Assembly: GCF_008327825.1 (NCBI RefSeq)
Contig: NZ_AP019827.1
Span: 1,240,001 to 1,304,000 of the forward strand
From: Leptotrichia shahii
GTDB taxonomy: Bacteria; Fusobacteriota; Fusobacteriia; Fusobacteriales; Leptotrichiaceae
DNA: 64,000 bases
Direction: 5' to 3'
The notes below the pieces were generated by a model. That model did no database searches, was not told where the DNA came from, and saw only the letters and a list, made by a program, of their open reading frames with translations. Positions 43,924-53,204 of the stretch are shown piece after piece. Within the stretch, counting starts at the first letter, position 1. Every line of letters starts with the position of its first letter. A program made the translations under genes and the position numbers.

Positions 43924-46900
43924 CTATATTGAACTTACATTAAATGAAATAGACTCCAGAACTTTTAGTAAAGCATCTGTTGTATCAAGTGAAGTAAGAC
44001 AAGCGATTTCCTGTTCACTTGCAGCACGTCTAATCTTAAATCCGTCATTTCTGGCAGTTTTCTTTTTAGCCGCTGTATTTATTACCATATCAACAAGTCC
44101 TTTATAAATCAGTCCTAGCACATCATGTTCATATATTCCTTCCTCTTCGATTTTTCCAACAGTTTCCACACGTAGACCTTTATCTTCAAAATATTTGGCA
44201 GTTCCTTTAGTAGCCATTATATGGTATCCTAAATCAGAAAATCTCTTGGCTAATCCATAAGCCTCCTCTTTGGCAGTTCCACTAATTGTAAATAAGACGC
44301 TTCCTTGATCCTTAACTTTTATTCCAGCTGAAACAAGTCCTTTGTAAAGTGATTTTTCAAGGTTTTCATCACTTCCCATAACTTCTCCAGTCGATTTCAT
44401 TTCAGGCCCTAATGTTGTATCAACGTCTTTTAATTTTTGGAAACTGAATACAGGAACTTTTGTATATACATTTTTACTTTCTTCAATTAATCCAGTTTCA
44501 TATCCTTTGCTCTTCAATGATTCTCCAAGAATTCCCTTCATTGCGAGATTTGCCATTGGAACTCCTGTGATTTTACTCAAAAATGGAACTGTTCTCGAAC
44601 TTCTCGGATTTACTTCCAGTACATAAACTTCTCCGTCACTAATTACATATTGAATATTTAAAAGACCAATAATATTAAGCCCTTTTGCAAGTCTAACTGT
44701 GTAGTCAATCAATGTACGCTTATGTGCTTCAGAAACATTTTGTGGAGGATAAACGGCAATGGAATCCCCAGAATGAACTCCTGCTCTTTCAATATGCTCC
44801 ATAATTCCTGGAATTACAACTGTTTCCCCATCGCAAATCGCATCCACTTCGATTTCCTTTCCAACTAAATATCTGTCAGTCAATACTGGATGATCAGGTG
44901 ATACTTTTACTGCATTTTCCATGTATTGTCTAAGTTCTTCTTCACGATATACGATTTCCATTGCTCTTCCACCTAATACATAAGATGGACGGACTAAAAC
45001 TGGATAGCCAATTTCTGCCGCATTTTTTACAGCTGTTTCTGTATCAAACGCAGTTTTTCCTAATGGTTGAGGAATATTTAACTTATGTAATAATGCTTCA
45101 AATTTATCACGGTTTTCCGCATTATCAATTTCCTCAAGTGATGTTCCCAATATTTTTACACCGTGTTTTGACAATTTTTCAGCCAAGTTAATCGCAGTTT
45201 GTCCACCGAATTGAACGACAACCCCTTCTGGATGTTCAAGTTCGATTATCGCCATAACATCTTCTTCTGTAAGCGGCTCAAAGTAAAGCTTATCTGAAAT
45301 CGAAAAATCTGTAGAAACAGTTTCTGGATTGTTATTTATAATAATTGCCTCGTAACCAGACTCTTTTATAGCCTTTACCGCATGAACTGTCGCATAGTCA
45401 AATTCAACTCCTTGTCCAATTCTAATAGGTCCTGAACCAAGCACGACAATTTTTTTCTTGTCTCCTATGACGCTTTCATTTTCCTGCTCATAAGTTGAGT
45501 AAAAATAAGGTGTTTCTGACTTAAATTCAGCCGCACAGGTATCAACCATCTTAAATACAGGCTTAATATTGTATTTTTCACGAAGTTTATAAACTTCATC
45601 TTCTGTCGTATTCCAACGATGTGCAATAACTTTATCTGAAAATCCATATCTCTTAGCAAAAAGAAGTACATCTGGATTATTCACATTTGCCTTTAATTCC
45701 ACTTCAATATCAATAATATTTTTCATTTTATCAAGGAAAAACATATCAATTTTTGTCATTTCATGTATCTGCTGCGGAGTAACTCCACGTCTTAACGCTT
45801 CTCCAATAAAGAACAGTCTTTCATCTCCAGCCTTATGGATTCTCTTTAAAATATATTCCGAATTAAATTCATCCCCATTTGGAAGCCCTAAATGATGAAC
45901 TCCATACTCAAGTGAACGAATAGCCTTTAACAAACTTTCCTCATAAGTTCTACCAATTGCCATTACTTCCCCAGTAGCCTTCATCTGTGTTCCTAAATGT
46001 CTATCCGCCTTTTCAAATTTATCAAATGGGAATCTTGGTATTTTACTTACAACATAATCAAGTGCAGGCTCAAAGCAGGCATAAGAATTTTTCGTAACAG
46101 GATTTATAATTTCGTCAAGCGTAAGTCCGACCGCAATTTTTGCAGCGATTTTTGCAATCGGATAACCTGTCGCCTTTGAAGCAAGAGCCGATGAACGTGA
46201 TACTCTCGGATTTACCTCAATAATATAATAATTGAATGAATATGGGTCTAATGCCAATTGAACGTTACATCCACCTTCAATCTTCAATGCTCTTATTATT
46301 TTTAGTGAAACATCTCTCAACATGTGATATTCCCTGTCTGTCAATGTTTGCGACGGTGCAACTACAATCGAATCTCCAGTATGAATTCCAACTGGATCAA
46401 TATTTTCCATGTTGCAGACAACAATTGCCGTATCATTGCTGTCACGCATTACTTCATATTCAATTTCCTTATATCCTGCAATTGATTTTTCCAATAAACA
46501 TTGAGTTACTGGCGAATATCTAAGTCCATTTGTAACAATGTCTTCCAATTCTTCATCATTATGGCAAATTCCACCACCAGTTCCACCCATTGTAAATGCA
46601 GGCCTTACAATTACTGGATAACCAATTTTTTCCACAAATCTACGTGCTTCTTCCAAATTATGAATAATATCAGATTCAGGCACAGGTTCTCCCAGCTCAT
46701 TCATCAAATCTCTAAATAATTCCCTGTCTTCAGCTTGCTTTATAGATTCAAGTTTAGTCCCTAGAAGTTCTACTCCACATTCTCTTAAAACACCAGACTC
46801 ATGCAATTCCACAGCCAAATTCAGCCCAACTTGCCCTCCAAGAGTCGGAAGCAATGCATCTGGCCGTTCTTTTCTTATAATTTTTGACACAAATTCAACA

Positions 46901-47109
46901 GTCAACGGCTCAATATAAACTTTATCTGCAATTTCCTTATCTGTCATAATAGTTGCAGGATTGGAATTTACAAGGATAACTTTATATCCTTCTTCACGCA
47001 ATGAAAGACAAGCCTGTGTCCCCGCATAGTCAAATTCAGCAGCCTGTCCTATAATTATTGGACCTGATCCTATTACTAAAATCGTTTCTATATCTTTTCG
47101 TTTAGGCAT
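43924..47109 (-). CDS. carB: carbamoyl-phosphate synthase large subunit
   Basis: A 1061-residue protein, full length. Two homologous ATP-grasp halves: first half begins [21 protein letters not shown], second [21 protein letters not shown] at about residue 556. ATP-grasp motifs such as [12 protein letters not shown] and [12 protein letters not shown] are present, with a C-terminal MGS-like allosteric domain from about 930 ([21 protein letters not shown]). It makes carbamoyl phosphate for pyrimidines and arginine using ammonia tunnelled from CarA. It follows carA by 76 bases. Confidence 0.97.
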   Translation of the reverse strand: MPKRKDIETILVIGSGPIIIGQAAEFDYAGTQACLSLREEGYKVILVNSNPATIMTDKEIADKVYIEPLTVEFVSKIIRKERPDALLPTLGGQVGLNLAVELHESGVLRECGVELLGTKLESIKQAEDRELFRDLMNELGEPVPESDIIHNLEEARRFVEKIGYPVIVRPAFTMGGTGGGICHNDEELEDIVTNGLRYSPVTQCLLEKSIAGYKEIEYEVMRDSNDTAIVVCNMENIDPVGIHTGDSIVVAPSQTLTDREYHMLRDVSLKIIRALKIEGGCNVQLALDPYSFNYYIIEVNPRVSRSSALASKATGYPIAKIAAKIAVGLTLDEIINPVTKNSYACFEPALDYVVSKIPRFPFDKFEKADRHLGTQMKATGEVMAIGRTYEESLLKAIRSLEYGVHHLGLPNGDEFNSEYILKRIHKAGDERLFFIGEALRRGVTPQQIHEMTKIDMFFLDKMKNIIDIEVELKANVNNPDVLLFAKRYGFSDKVIAHRWNTTEDEVYKLREKYNIKPVFKMVDTCAAEFKSETPYFYSTYEQENESVIGDKKKIVVLGSGPIRIGQGVEFDYATVHAVKAIKESGYEAIIINNNPETVSTDFSISDKLYFEPLTEEDVMAIIELEHPEGVVVQFGGQTAINLAEKLSKHGVKILGTSLEEIDNAENRDKFEALLHKLNIPQPLGKTAFDTETAVKNAAEIGYPVLVRPSYVLGGRAMEIVYREEELRQYMENAVKVSPDHPVLTDRYLVGKEIEVDAICDGETVVIPGIMEHIERAGVHSGDSIAVYPPQNVSEAHKRTLIDYTVRLAKGLNIIGLLNIQYVISDGEVYVLEVNPRSSRTVPFLSKITGVPMANLAMKGILGESLKSKGYETGLIEESKNVYTKVPVFSFQKLKDVDTTLGPEMKSTGEVMGSDENLEKSLYKGLVSAGIKVKDQGSVLFTISGTAKEEAYGLAKRFSDLGYHIMATKGTAKYFEDKGLRVETVGKIEEEGIYEHDVLGLIYKGLVDMVINTAAKKKTARNDGFKIRRAASEQEIACLTSLDTTDALLKVLESISFNVSSI

Positions 47110-47185
47110 TTTTCTACATCTCCTTCGATTATTTTTATTCTTTTTGTTTGCTTTTAATTAATGTTAAAAATGTTTTTCAAAACTA

Positions 47186-48268
47186 CTAATCTCGATTTTT
47201 TTTCATATTTTCAATAAATATGTCAAATAAATAATTTGGATCGTGTGGTCCTGGTGAAGCTTCTGGGTGATATTGCACTGAAAATACTGGATATTTTTTA
47301 TGTCTTACACCTTCACAAGTTCTATCATTTACTGCAATATGTGTCAGTTCCAAATCTGTGTCCTTCAACGAATCAATGTCTACTGCAAATCCATGATTTT
47401 GGGCTGTAATGTCAACTCTTCCAGTTTGCAAGTTTAATACTGGCTGATTTGCTCCACGATGCCCAAATAATAATTTATATGTTTTTGCTCCACAAGCAAG
47501 TGAAATTAGCTGGTGTCCCATACAAATTCCAAAAATCGGAACTTTATCCATCAATTCTCTAAGTGCAGCAATTGTTTCTGGAACATCTGTCGGATCTCCA
47601 GGCCCATTACTCAACATTATTCCATCAGGCTTTTGTCTCAAAATTTCTTTAGCAGTTGCATTATGGGGCATTACAACAATATCACAATCCCTTGAATTAA
47701 GTTCTCTCATAATTCCTGATTTCATTCCTAAATCAAGCAATACAACCCTCATACCCCTTCCAGATGAAAGAAATGCTTTTTTTGTTGACACTTGTTCAAT
47801 TTGATTAGTCGGCAACGAATTACTTTTCAAATTTTCTACAACTTCTTGCGGGTTTTTGTCTGCACTTACAATAATTCCCTTAATTGTTCCATGTTCTCTA
47901 ATTTTTTTTGTCAAGCTACGTGTATCAATTCCTGAAATTCCTGGAATATTCAAATCTTTCAAAACTTCATCCAATGTAAATTCATTTCTAAAATTAGAAG
48001 GCTTTCTACATATTTCACGAGTTATAATTCCTTTAATACTTGGATTGATAGTTTCATAATCATCCCTATTTATCCCATAATTTCCAATTAACGGATAAGT
48101 AAATGTAATAATCTGCCCATTATACGATGGATCTGAAATAGTCTCCTGATACCCGGTCATTGCAGTATTAAAAACAACTTCTCCTGCCATTTCCACATCT
48201 GCTCCAAATCCATATCCCTTATACACACTACCATCTTCCAAGACAAGCTGCTTATCCAATGCATACAT
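47186..48268 (-). CDS. carA: carbamoyl-phosphate synthase small subunit
   Basis: A 360-residue glutaminase subunit. N-terminal CPSase_sm domain (FNTAMTGYQETISDPSY) and class I glutamine amidotransferase domain with nucleophile C249 in FGICMGHQL and H334/E336 in QYHPEASPGP. It supplies ammonia to CarB. A strong GGGAGG lies before the ATG; the upstream promoter region contains a 7-base tandem repeat. Confidence 0.97.
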   Translation of the reverse strand: MYALDKQLVLEDGSVYKGYGFGADVEMAGEVVFNTAMTGYQETISDPSYNGQIITFTYPLIGNYGINRDDYETINPSIKGIITREICRKPSNFRNEFTLDEVLKDLNIPGISGIDTRSLTKKIREHGTIKGIIVSADKNPQEVVENLKSNSLPTNQIEQVSTKKAFLSSGRGMRVVLLDLGMKSGIMRELNSRDCDIVVMPHNATAKEILRQKPDGIMLSNGPGDPTDVPETIAALRELMDKVPIFGICMGHQLISLACGAKTYKLLFGHRGANQPVLNLQTGRVDITAQNHGFAVDIDSLKDTDLELTHIAVNDRTCEGVRHKKYPVFSVQYHPEASPGPHDPNYLFDIFIENMKKNRD

Positions 48269-48302
48269 AAATACTACCTCCCTAAAATTTTATAATGATT
48301 CA

Positions 48303-48328
48303 ATATTATATATTATATATTATATATT
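48303..48328 (-). promoter_or_regulatory. tandem 7-base repeat made of TATAAT boxes upstream of carA
   Basis: On the minus strand three TATAAT hexamers occur at exact 7-base spacing (plus-strand ATTATA at 48305, 48312 and 48319). ATGACA, a 5/6 match to the -35 consensus, lies 19 bases upstream of the first hexamer. Changes in repeat number would alter promoter spacing or the number of -10 boxes of carAB. Confidence 0.5.
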
Positions 48329-48614
48329 TTTTATTTGTTTAATTGTCATTAATATGTCCGACTTGTGATATAAAATTACTTTAAAGTCAAGCTCAAAAGT
48401 TATGCTAATATCTCCAATCTCATAATTATACTATATTTTTCAAGTTTTATCAATAATAATAAAAGATTATTTTTTTAATTCTTGAGAAAATAATTTATTT
48501 TAAATATTTTTAATTTTTTATAAAGAAAATTTTGCCTTTTTTTAAAATACAGAATACTATTTATAATAAAAATTCGATTAAATTAAAAATTTGTAACTTC
48601 TCATCTTTCCTTAA
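48329..48614. other. intergenic upstream of carA, no gene seen
   Basis: AT-rich DNA without open frames or recognisable repeats apart from the promoter elements noted for carA. Confidence 0.4.
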
Positions 48615-48764
48615 TGTTTAAAAGAAGCCTTAGGAAAAATGGAAGAAGAATGGAACAAGGAATTGAATATTATTTACCAAAAAATAATGAAGATTAGTGT
48701 AAAATTGACAGAAGAACGAACTATTAAACTTGCAGAAATGTATGATAACCTTATAAGAAAGTAA
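48615..48764 (+). pseudogene. short protein remnant, weakly LprI/DUF1311-like
   Basis: An open frame from 48615, with ATG at 48639, reads EEEWNKELNIIYQKIMKIS then KLTEERTIKLAEMYDNLIRK and a stop. The pattern of Trp, LN-x-x-Y and the following helix recalls the lysozyme-inhibitor LprI-like (DUF1311) domain, truncated at both ends with no signal peptide. It could equally be an unrelated coiled fragment. No ribosome site is convincing. Confidence 0.35.
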
Positions 48765-48769
48765 AAAAA

Positions 48770-48921
48770 GGGCGTCTTATTAAGTTAAAAGTAATTTTAC
48801 TAACATAAATATTATATATTTTAAAGAATCAAAGAATACTATTTCTATTGACTTTATAAAAATAATAAAATATATATAACTTATGATTAGAATATATTTT
48901 TTACCTTATTAAGACAGTCCC
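48770..48921. mobile_element. MITE-like element with terminal inverted repeats
   Basis: A 152-base AT-rich stretch bounded by GGGCGTCTTATTAAGTTAAA on the left and, in reverse complement, GGGACTGTCTTAATAAGGTA on the right. The ends match over about 20 positions with a few differences and begin with GGG, as in several IS ends (IS1182-like termini are a possible source). It contains no open frame. It is unrelated to repeats A, B and C. Confidence 0.55.
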
Positions 48922-49056
48922 GTCATTACTATATTTTGAATTTATACAATTTTTTAATATTATTCTATTTTTACTATTTCATATAAAAATTTATTTAATA
49001 ATAAGAATTTTTGATTTAAAATTATTCAATTATTTCCAAGACTTTTGTAAGCGGCT

Positions 49057-49163
49057 ATCTTATCTTTTTAGACTTCTCTTCGACTCTATACCCAAAACTT
49101 ACAAAATATGAAATTCCATATTCCTTCAAATCAAATACTCCTTTTTCAGAAAAATATTTTCTA
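49057..49163 (-). pseudogene. decayed copy of the nitroreductase 3' end
   Basis: The stretch from ACTCTATACCCAAAACTTAC through to CTTTTTCAGAAAAATATTTT aligns base by base with 49350-49430 inside the intact nitroreductase gene (about 85-90 percent by eye). No start or catalytic part remains. It runs directly into a copy of the end of the lipoprotein gene. Confidence 0.75.
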
Positions 49164-49288
49164 TTTTAAAACCTTGTAGCTTTCTTATATTTAGAAAATG
49201 CTTCTCTCAGTGCATCTTTATATTCTTTATCTTCATACTAGATTTCCAAAAGATGAGTAAGTATATCATAAATCCAAGTATTCACTAA
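49164..49288 (-). pseudogene. decayed copy of the lipoprotein gene 3' end
   Basis: CTATTTTAAAACCTTGTAGC and the following about 110 bases align with 50042-50150, the 3' end of the intact lipoprotein gene, including its stop region, with scattered substitutions and an in-frame stop (CTA at 49239, TAG in sense). It ends at the stop codon of the intact nitroreductase gene. Confidence 0.75.
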
Positions 49289-49963
49289 CTACTCAACAAC
49301 CTCATAAACTTCCGAAAGTTCTCTTCTAGTTTTTGGAGTAATATCTTCATCTCTATATCCAAAACTTACAAAATATGAAATTCCATATTCTTTCAAATCA
49401 AAGATACCTTTTTCAGAGAAGTATTTTTCAGCCATTTCTTTATTAAATCCTTCAATTGCACAGCTGTCAATCCCAAGAGCCGCAGCCATATTCATCATAT
49501 TTACCATTGCAATGTAAGTCTGTTTTGAAGCCCAGTCAAACAATGCTCTTTCACTTTCCAGCAACTTAAAATGATTTTCTTGAAATTTTGTAAAAAATTC
49601 TTTTCTAATCTTCAAATTTTCATCAGAAATATTTTTTATTTCTTTCCCAATTTTTTCAAAATACTTGCTATCACCAGTAACACCTTTTCTAGCCAATACC
49701 ATAACAATATGGCTCGCCCCATTCAAGCTGTTAATTGCTCCCCAAGCAAACTCTCTCATATCATTCAGCATTTCCTCATTTTTCACAAGAATAAATTTCC
49801 AAGGCTCAAGCCCAAATGAACTGGGAGAAATTCTACCTGCCTCAATAATTGCCATAAAATCTTCATCTGAAACAACTTTTGTCTTATCATATTTTTTGCA
49901 CGCATATCTTCTGTTAAATATTTCAAACATTTCCTTTTTTGTTAATTCTTTATCTTTTTGCAT
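49289..49963 (-). CDS. nitroreductase family protein
   Basis: About 224 residues from the ATG of MQKDKEL, chosen for AAGAAGTGATAA upstream. FMN-binding nitroreductase signatures are present: FNRRYACKKYD with Arg/Lys for FMN phosphate, GRISPSSFGLEPWKFILV and the later AAALGIDSCAIEGFNKE. It is similar to NfsB/YdgI-type NAD(P)H oxidoreductases reducing quinones or nitro compounds. Substrate unknown. A decayed copy of its 3' end lies immediately downstream. Confidence 0.88.
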   Translation of the reverse strand: MQKDKELTKKEMFEIFNRRYACKKYDKTKVVSDEDFMAIIEAGRISPSSFGLEPWKFILVKNEEMLNDMREFAWGAINSLNGASHIVMVLARKGVTGDSKYFEKIGKEIKNISDENLKIRKEFFTKFQENHFKLLESERALFDWASKQTYIAMVNMMNMAAALGIDSCAIEGFNKEMAEKYFSEKGIFDLKEYGISYFVSFGYRDEDITPKTRRELSEVYEVVE

Positions 49964-50046
49964 TTTTATCACTTCTTTCTGTATATTTATCATATTTTAT
50001 ATAAACTTTACTATTTTTTTATTTATTTAAAAAATTATTTTCTATT

Positions 50047-50547
50047 CTAAAATCTTGTAGCTCTTGAATATTGAGAAAATCCTTCTTTAAGTGCTTTTTT
50101 ATAATCTTCATCTTCGTATTTGATTTGTAAAATATGAGAATAATAAATCGAACGACTAATTTCTTTATTCTGTTTTTTATCATAAAATTGATTAATTATA
50201 AACTTAAACTCTATACCCTTTTCCTCACACCATTCTCCAATGGTATCAATAATATCTACTCTATCAATTGTAACTTCTTTTCCTGTTAATTCTTTATTTT
50301 TACCGTCGGTTACGTTTTTTCTTATAAAAAATCGTCCATCTTTTGTTACAGCTATTAATTCTAAATTGTCAAATTTTTTCCGAAGTATATTTTTTATCTC
50401 TTTCACATCACTCCCGCTAAATTGTTTAGAATTATCATATCCGCTAACTTCAATATTCATTAATTCTTTTTCATATATTTTTTCTTCTTTATTATCACAC
50501 GAAACTAAAAGCAATAAAAACAATAAAAATAATCCTTTTTTTACCAT
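50047..50547 (-). CDS. lipoprotein of unknown function
   Basis: A 166-residue lipoprotein: MVKKG, a leucine-rich core and the lipobox LLVSC with cysteine at residue 17. The mature part is alternating charged/hydrophobic and ends in SRATRF. No family recognised. It precedes the nitroreductase by about 80 bases, and both genes have 3' copies in the scar at 49.1-49.3 kb, so they were once duplicated as a unit. Confidence 0.65.
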   Translation of the reverse strand: MVKKGLFLLFLLLLVSCDNKEEKIYEKELMNIEVSGYDNSKQFSGSDVKEIKNILRKKFDNLELIAVTKDGRFFIRKNVTDGKNKELTGKEVTIDRVDIIDTIGEWCEEKGIEFKFIINQFYDKKQNKEISRSIYYSHILQIKYEDEDYKKALKEGFSQYSRATRF

Positions 50548-50584
50548 ACATCAATTCCTTTCATATTTCAAACAATAATAAATT

Positions 50585-51508
50585 TTACTGATTTTTGATT
50601 TTTTCCATCACATTTTCATCAAACTTCCCGGCTCTCAACATCTCAATCTCAAATTTATACGGCGGAACTTTCTTAGCTTTTTTATCATCACTCAAAGCCA
50701 CATAAGGCGTTTCCAGAATTTTTGGCAAATGAGAAAATTTTTCAAAATGTGCAATTTTATTTAACACTTCAAATCCGATTTTTCCAAATCCCAAATTTTC
50801 GTGTCTATCTTTATGTGCACCACATACATTCTTACTATCATTCAAGTGAATTACTGAAATTCTGTCAATTCCAACAATTTTATCAAACTGCTCAATAACT
50901 CCCTCAAAATCATTCACAATATCATATCCAGCGTCGTGAACATGGCAAGTATCGAAACAAACAGTCAATTTATCCTTCAATTTCACACCATCAATAATTT
51001 TGGCAATTTCCTCAAAACTTCTTCCGCACTCTGTACCTTTTCCAGCCATCGTTTCAAGTGCCACAGTCGTTTTCTGATCTTTTGTCAAAACTTCATTCAA
51101 TCCTTCAATAATTTTATTAATTCCAACTTCTGCACCTTCTCCAACGTGAGCACCTGGATGAAGCACAATTCTTTTTGCCCCAATAGCATCTGTCCTTTCA
51201 ATCTCTGTTCTCAAAAACTGTACCGCAATCTCAAAAGTTTCAGGCTTTACAGCATTCCCAAGATTAATTATATAAGGAGCATGCACAACAATATCATCAA
51301 TATCAATATTATTCTCCTTCATAAGTTTAAGCCCAGTTTCAATATTCAGTTCTTCAATCGGCTTTCTCCGTGTATTCTGCGGTGCTCCAGTATAAATCAT
51401 AAAAGTATTCGATCCATAAGAAACAGCTTCCTTAACCGATCCCAAAAGCATATCTTTCCCACTCATTCCCACGTGTGATCCGATTTTAAAAATTTCTTTT
51501 TTTGACAT
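50585..51508 (-). CDS. nfo: deoxyribonuclease IV (endonuclease IV)
   Basis: A 307-residue AP endonuclease of the TIM-barrel EndoIV family. Zinc ligands are seen in [28 protein letters not shown] and [18 protein letters not shown] holds a conserved Glu. It incises at abasic sites in base excision repair. Full length with a good N-terminus [13 protein letters not shown]. It is 37 bases upstream of the lipoprotein gene on the same strand. Confidence 0.95.
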   Translation of the reverse strand: MSKKEIFKIGSHVGMSGKDMLLGSVKEAVSYGSNTFMIYTGAPQNTRRKPIEELNIETGLKLMKENNIDIDDIVVHAPYIINLGNAVKPETFEIAVQFLRTEIERTDAIGAKRIVLHPGAHVGEGAEVGINKIIEGLNEVLTKDQKTTVALETMAGKGTECGRSFEEIAKIIDGVKLKDKLTVCFDTCHVHDAGYDIVNDFEGVIEQFDKIVGIDRISVIHLNDSKNVCGAHKDRHENLGFGKIGFEVLNKIAHFEKFSHLPKILETPYVALSDDKKAKKVPPYKFEIEMLRAGKFDENVMEKIKNQ

Positions 51509-51560
51509 TTCTTATTTTTACCTCTCTATTTATTTTTTTTATTAAAATAATATCTAAATT

Positions 51561-52184
51561 TTATTTTTCTATTAAGTCTGCTGCAATTTCATTATCTGGA
51601 ATATATTTTGTCATAAATTTAGGCCCTCTTTCTGCCGTTTTAAAAAATCTCTGTAAAACATCTTTTGCAATATTATTGTATATTTTTATATCCAGTTTTT
51701 CTGATAGTTCCTTTTGTAATTCAAGATAAGATGGCATATCGTCCCCATAAGCATCTTCAAATTGATCTTGTCCTTTAGGTTCTGATTCTTCCACCTTTTT
51801 TTCAAGTGCTTCAAGATTTTCCAAATATTCCCTGTCTGCATAATTTAACCAGAAATTTGCACAATTCAGTAATAATTCAAACCATTCCACTAAATTTTCA
51901 GCAATTCTCCCACATTCAAGAGGAAAATCAAAACAAACATAGCTAATACTACCGTCTTCCAGTAAAATATATGCCCCAGCTCCACCATCTTCCGCAAAAA
52001 CTTTTCCATCAATATTAAATTCATAATCTGGATATTCCTCTTTTACCGATGTCAATTCTTTAAAGTCCAATGCAAATAATGCTTCTGTTTTTTCTTTCAA
52101 ATCTTTATTTTCTAAAACCATTTTAAACAATTCATCTTGAGTATATTTTTGATTTTTTGTTAATTTTTTTGTATTATCAAACAT
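51561..52184 (-). CDS. SUKH/SMI1-like protein, unknown role
   Basis: About 207 residues from the ATG of MFDNTKK; GGAG sits six bases upstream, within an earlier alternative ATG. The centre (DGKVFAEDGGAGAYILLEDGSISYVCFDF) followed by an acidic helix (AENLVEWFELLL) recalls SMI1/KNR4 (SUKH) domains, common as immunity proteins but also housekeeping. The resemblance is moderate. The gene almost touches the upstream methyltransferase gene, so they are co-transcribed. No toxin gene is nearby. Confidence 0.5.
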   Translation of the reverse strand: MFDNTKKLTKNQKYTQDELFKMVLENKDLKEKTEALFALDFKELTSVKEEYPDYEFNIDGKVFAEDGGAGAYILLEDGSISYVCFDFPLECGRIAENLVEWFELLLNCANFWLNYADREYLENLEALEKKVEESEPKGQDQFEDAYGDDMPSYLELQKELSEKLDIKIYNNIAKDVLQRFFKTAERGPKFMTKYIPDNEIAADLIEK

Positions 52185-52197
52185 AAACTTCTCCATT

Positions 52198-52968
52198 CTA
52201 TAAACTCCCCAATTTCTCTCTCATCTTATACAAAAATATCCCTGTCGCCACACTCACATTCAGTGACTCAATATTCCCATAAATTGGAATAATTGCCTTT
52301 ATATCAGAATTTTTTATCAGATATTCAGACACTCCGCCACCTTCATGTCCAAAAATAAACGCATTATTTTCTTGCAATTCAATCTTTTCATAAGAAATTG
52401 AATCTTCGTGTAAAGCAGTTGCTATTTTTAAATAATTTTTGTTATTCAAAAATTTTACAATATTTTCAGGTGTTTCATAAATTATGTTTAGCTTGAAAAT
52501 CCCGCTCATTGTAGCACGTACTGTCTTCGGATTATAAACATCTACTGAACCCTTTGTCAGAATTAAATTCTGAAAGTTTGCAGCAATCATTGTCCTAATG
52601 ATAGTTCCAGCATTTCCTGGATCCTGAATATCATCCAGAATTACCACATCTCCCTGTATATCCTCAATCGTATTCAAATTTTTAGAATACAAAAATATTA
52701 TCCCTTGACTATTTTCCTGAGTTGAAACTTCATCAAATAGATTATCCTTCAAAATTGTCAGATTATCGTGTTTAGAAATCTCATATTTCTCATCAAAATA
52801 GTCAAATTTCGATTCCTTCACAATAATTTTATTAAAATTGATATTCTCGTTTAGAAACTTTTCCCCTTCAGCCTTAAAAATGCTGTTTTCATCACGATAC
52901 TTCTTTTTATCCAGTTTTTTTAATAATTTATAAAATTTGTTATCTGGACTCGCTATTACATCTCTCAT
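52198..52968 (-). CDS. TrmH/SpoU family RNA methyltransferase
   Basis: A 256-residue protein with an N-terminal RNA-binding substrate domain (KLLKKLDKKKYRDENSIFKAEGEK) and a C-terminal SPOUT knot: motif 1 LDDIQDPGNAGTIIRT, motif 2 FIFGHEGGGVSEYL and motif 3 IPIYGNIESLNVSVATGIFLY. It 2'-O-methylates rRNA or tRNA; family members of this length usually act on 23S rRNA. Target not determined. Confidence 0.88.
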   Translation of the reverse strand: MRDVIASPDNKFYKLLKKLDKKKYRDENSIFKAEGEKFLNENINFNKIIVKESKFDYFDEKYEISKHDNLTILKDNLFDEVSTQENSQGIIFLYSKNLNTIEDIQGDVVILDDIQDPGNAGTIIRTMIAANFQNLILTKGSVDVYNPKTVRATMSGIFKLNIIYETPENIVKFLNNKNYLKIATALHEDSISYEKIELQENNAFIFGHEGGGVSEYLIKNSDIKAIIPIYGNIESLNVSVATGIFLYKMREKLGSL

Positions 52969-52984
52969 TTTTTATTCTTTCACT

Positions 52985-53190
52985 TTCTATTTTCTAAATT
53001 TAAAAATAATATTTTTTATTAATATACTCAAACATATTCAAAATTGAACTATTAAAAATCATATAAATTTAGGGTTTAAGTAAAATAGCCCTAACTTTTG
53101 AGTTTGGTTTTAAATCTATTTTACTATAACAAGGGGTCAAGACCCCTTGCTAAAATAACTATTTAGTTTGCTTATATCCTAGTTTGATTT
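52985..53190 (+). repeat. worn repeat A copy interrupted by repeat C
   Basis: The exact palindrome CAAGGGGTCAAGACCCCTTG is at 53130-53149, immediately after the end of a C copy. Left-arm-like DNA (TTTCTAAATTTAAAAATAAT) lies before that C copy, in the order expected if C had inserted into A. The right arm is diverged, so limits are approximate. Confidence 0.45.
53023..53128 (+). repeat. repeat C copy 3
   Basis: A 106-base element from TATACTCAAACATATTC to TATTTTACTATA, with interior AAATTTAGGGTTTAAGTAAA and TTTTGAGTTTGGTTTTAAAT. It is nearly identical to the copy at 58733. Confidence 0.78.
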
Positions 53191-53204
53191 TAAATAATTC
53201 AAAA

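Noticed and set aside
50936-51478. 180-codon plus-strand frame opposite nfo
   Set aside because: Entirely within the clear endonuclease IV gene on the other strand; the Asn/Ser/Phe/His-rich product matches no family.
53130-53149. CAAGGGGTCAAGACCCCTTG recurrences considered as CRISPR repeats
   Set aside because: Copies are scattered singly over 50 kb, not in arrays with regular spacers, and lie inside longer mobile elements. No cas genes are present.
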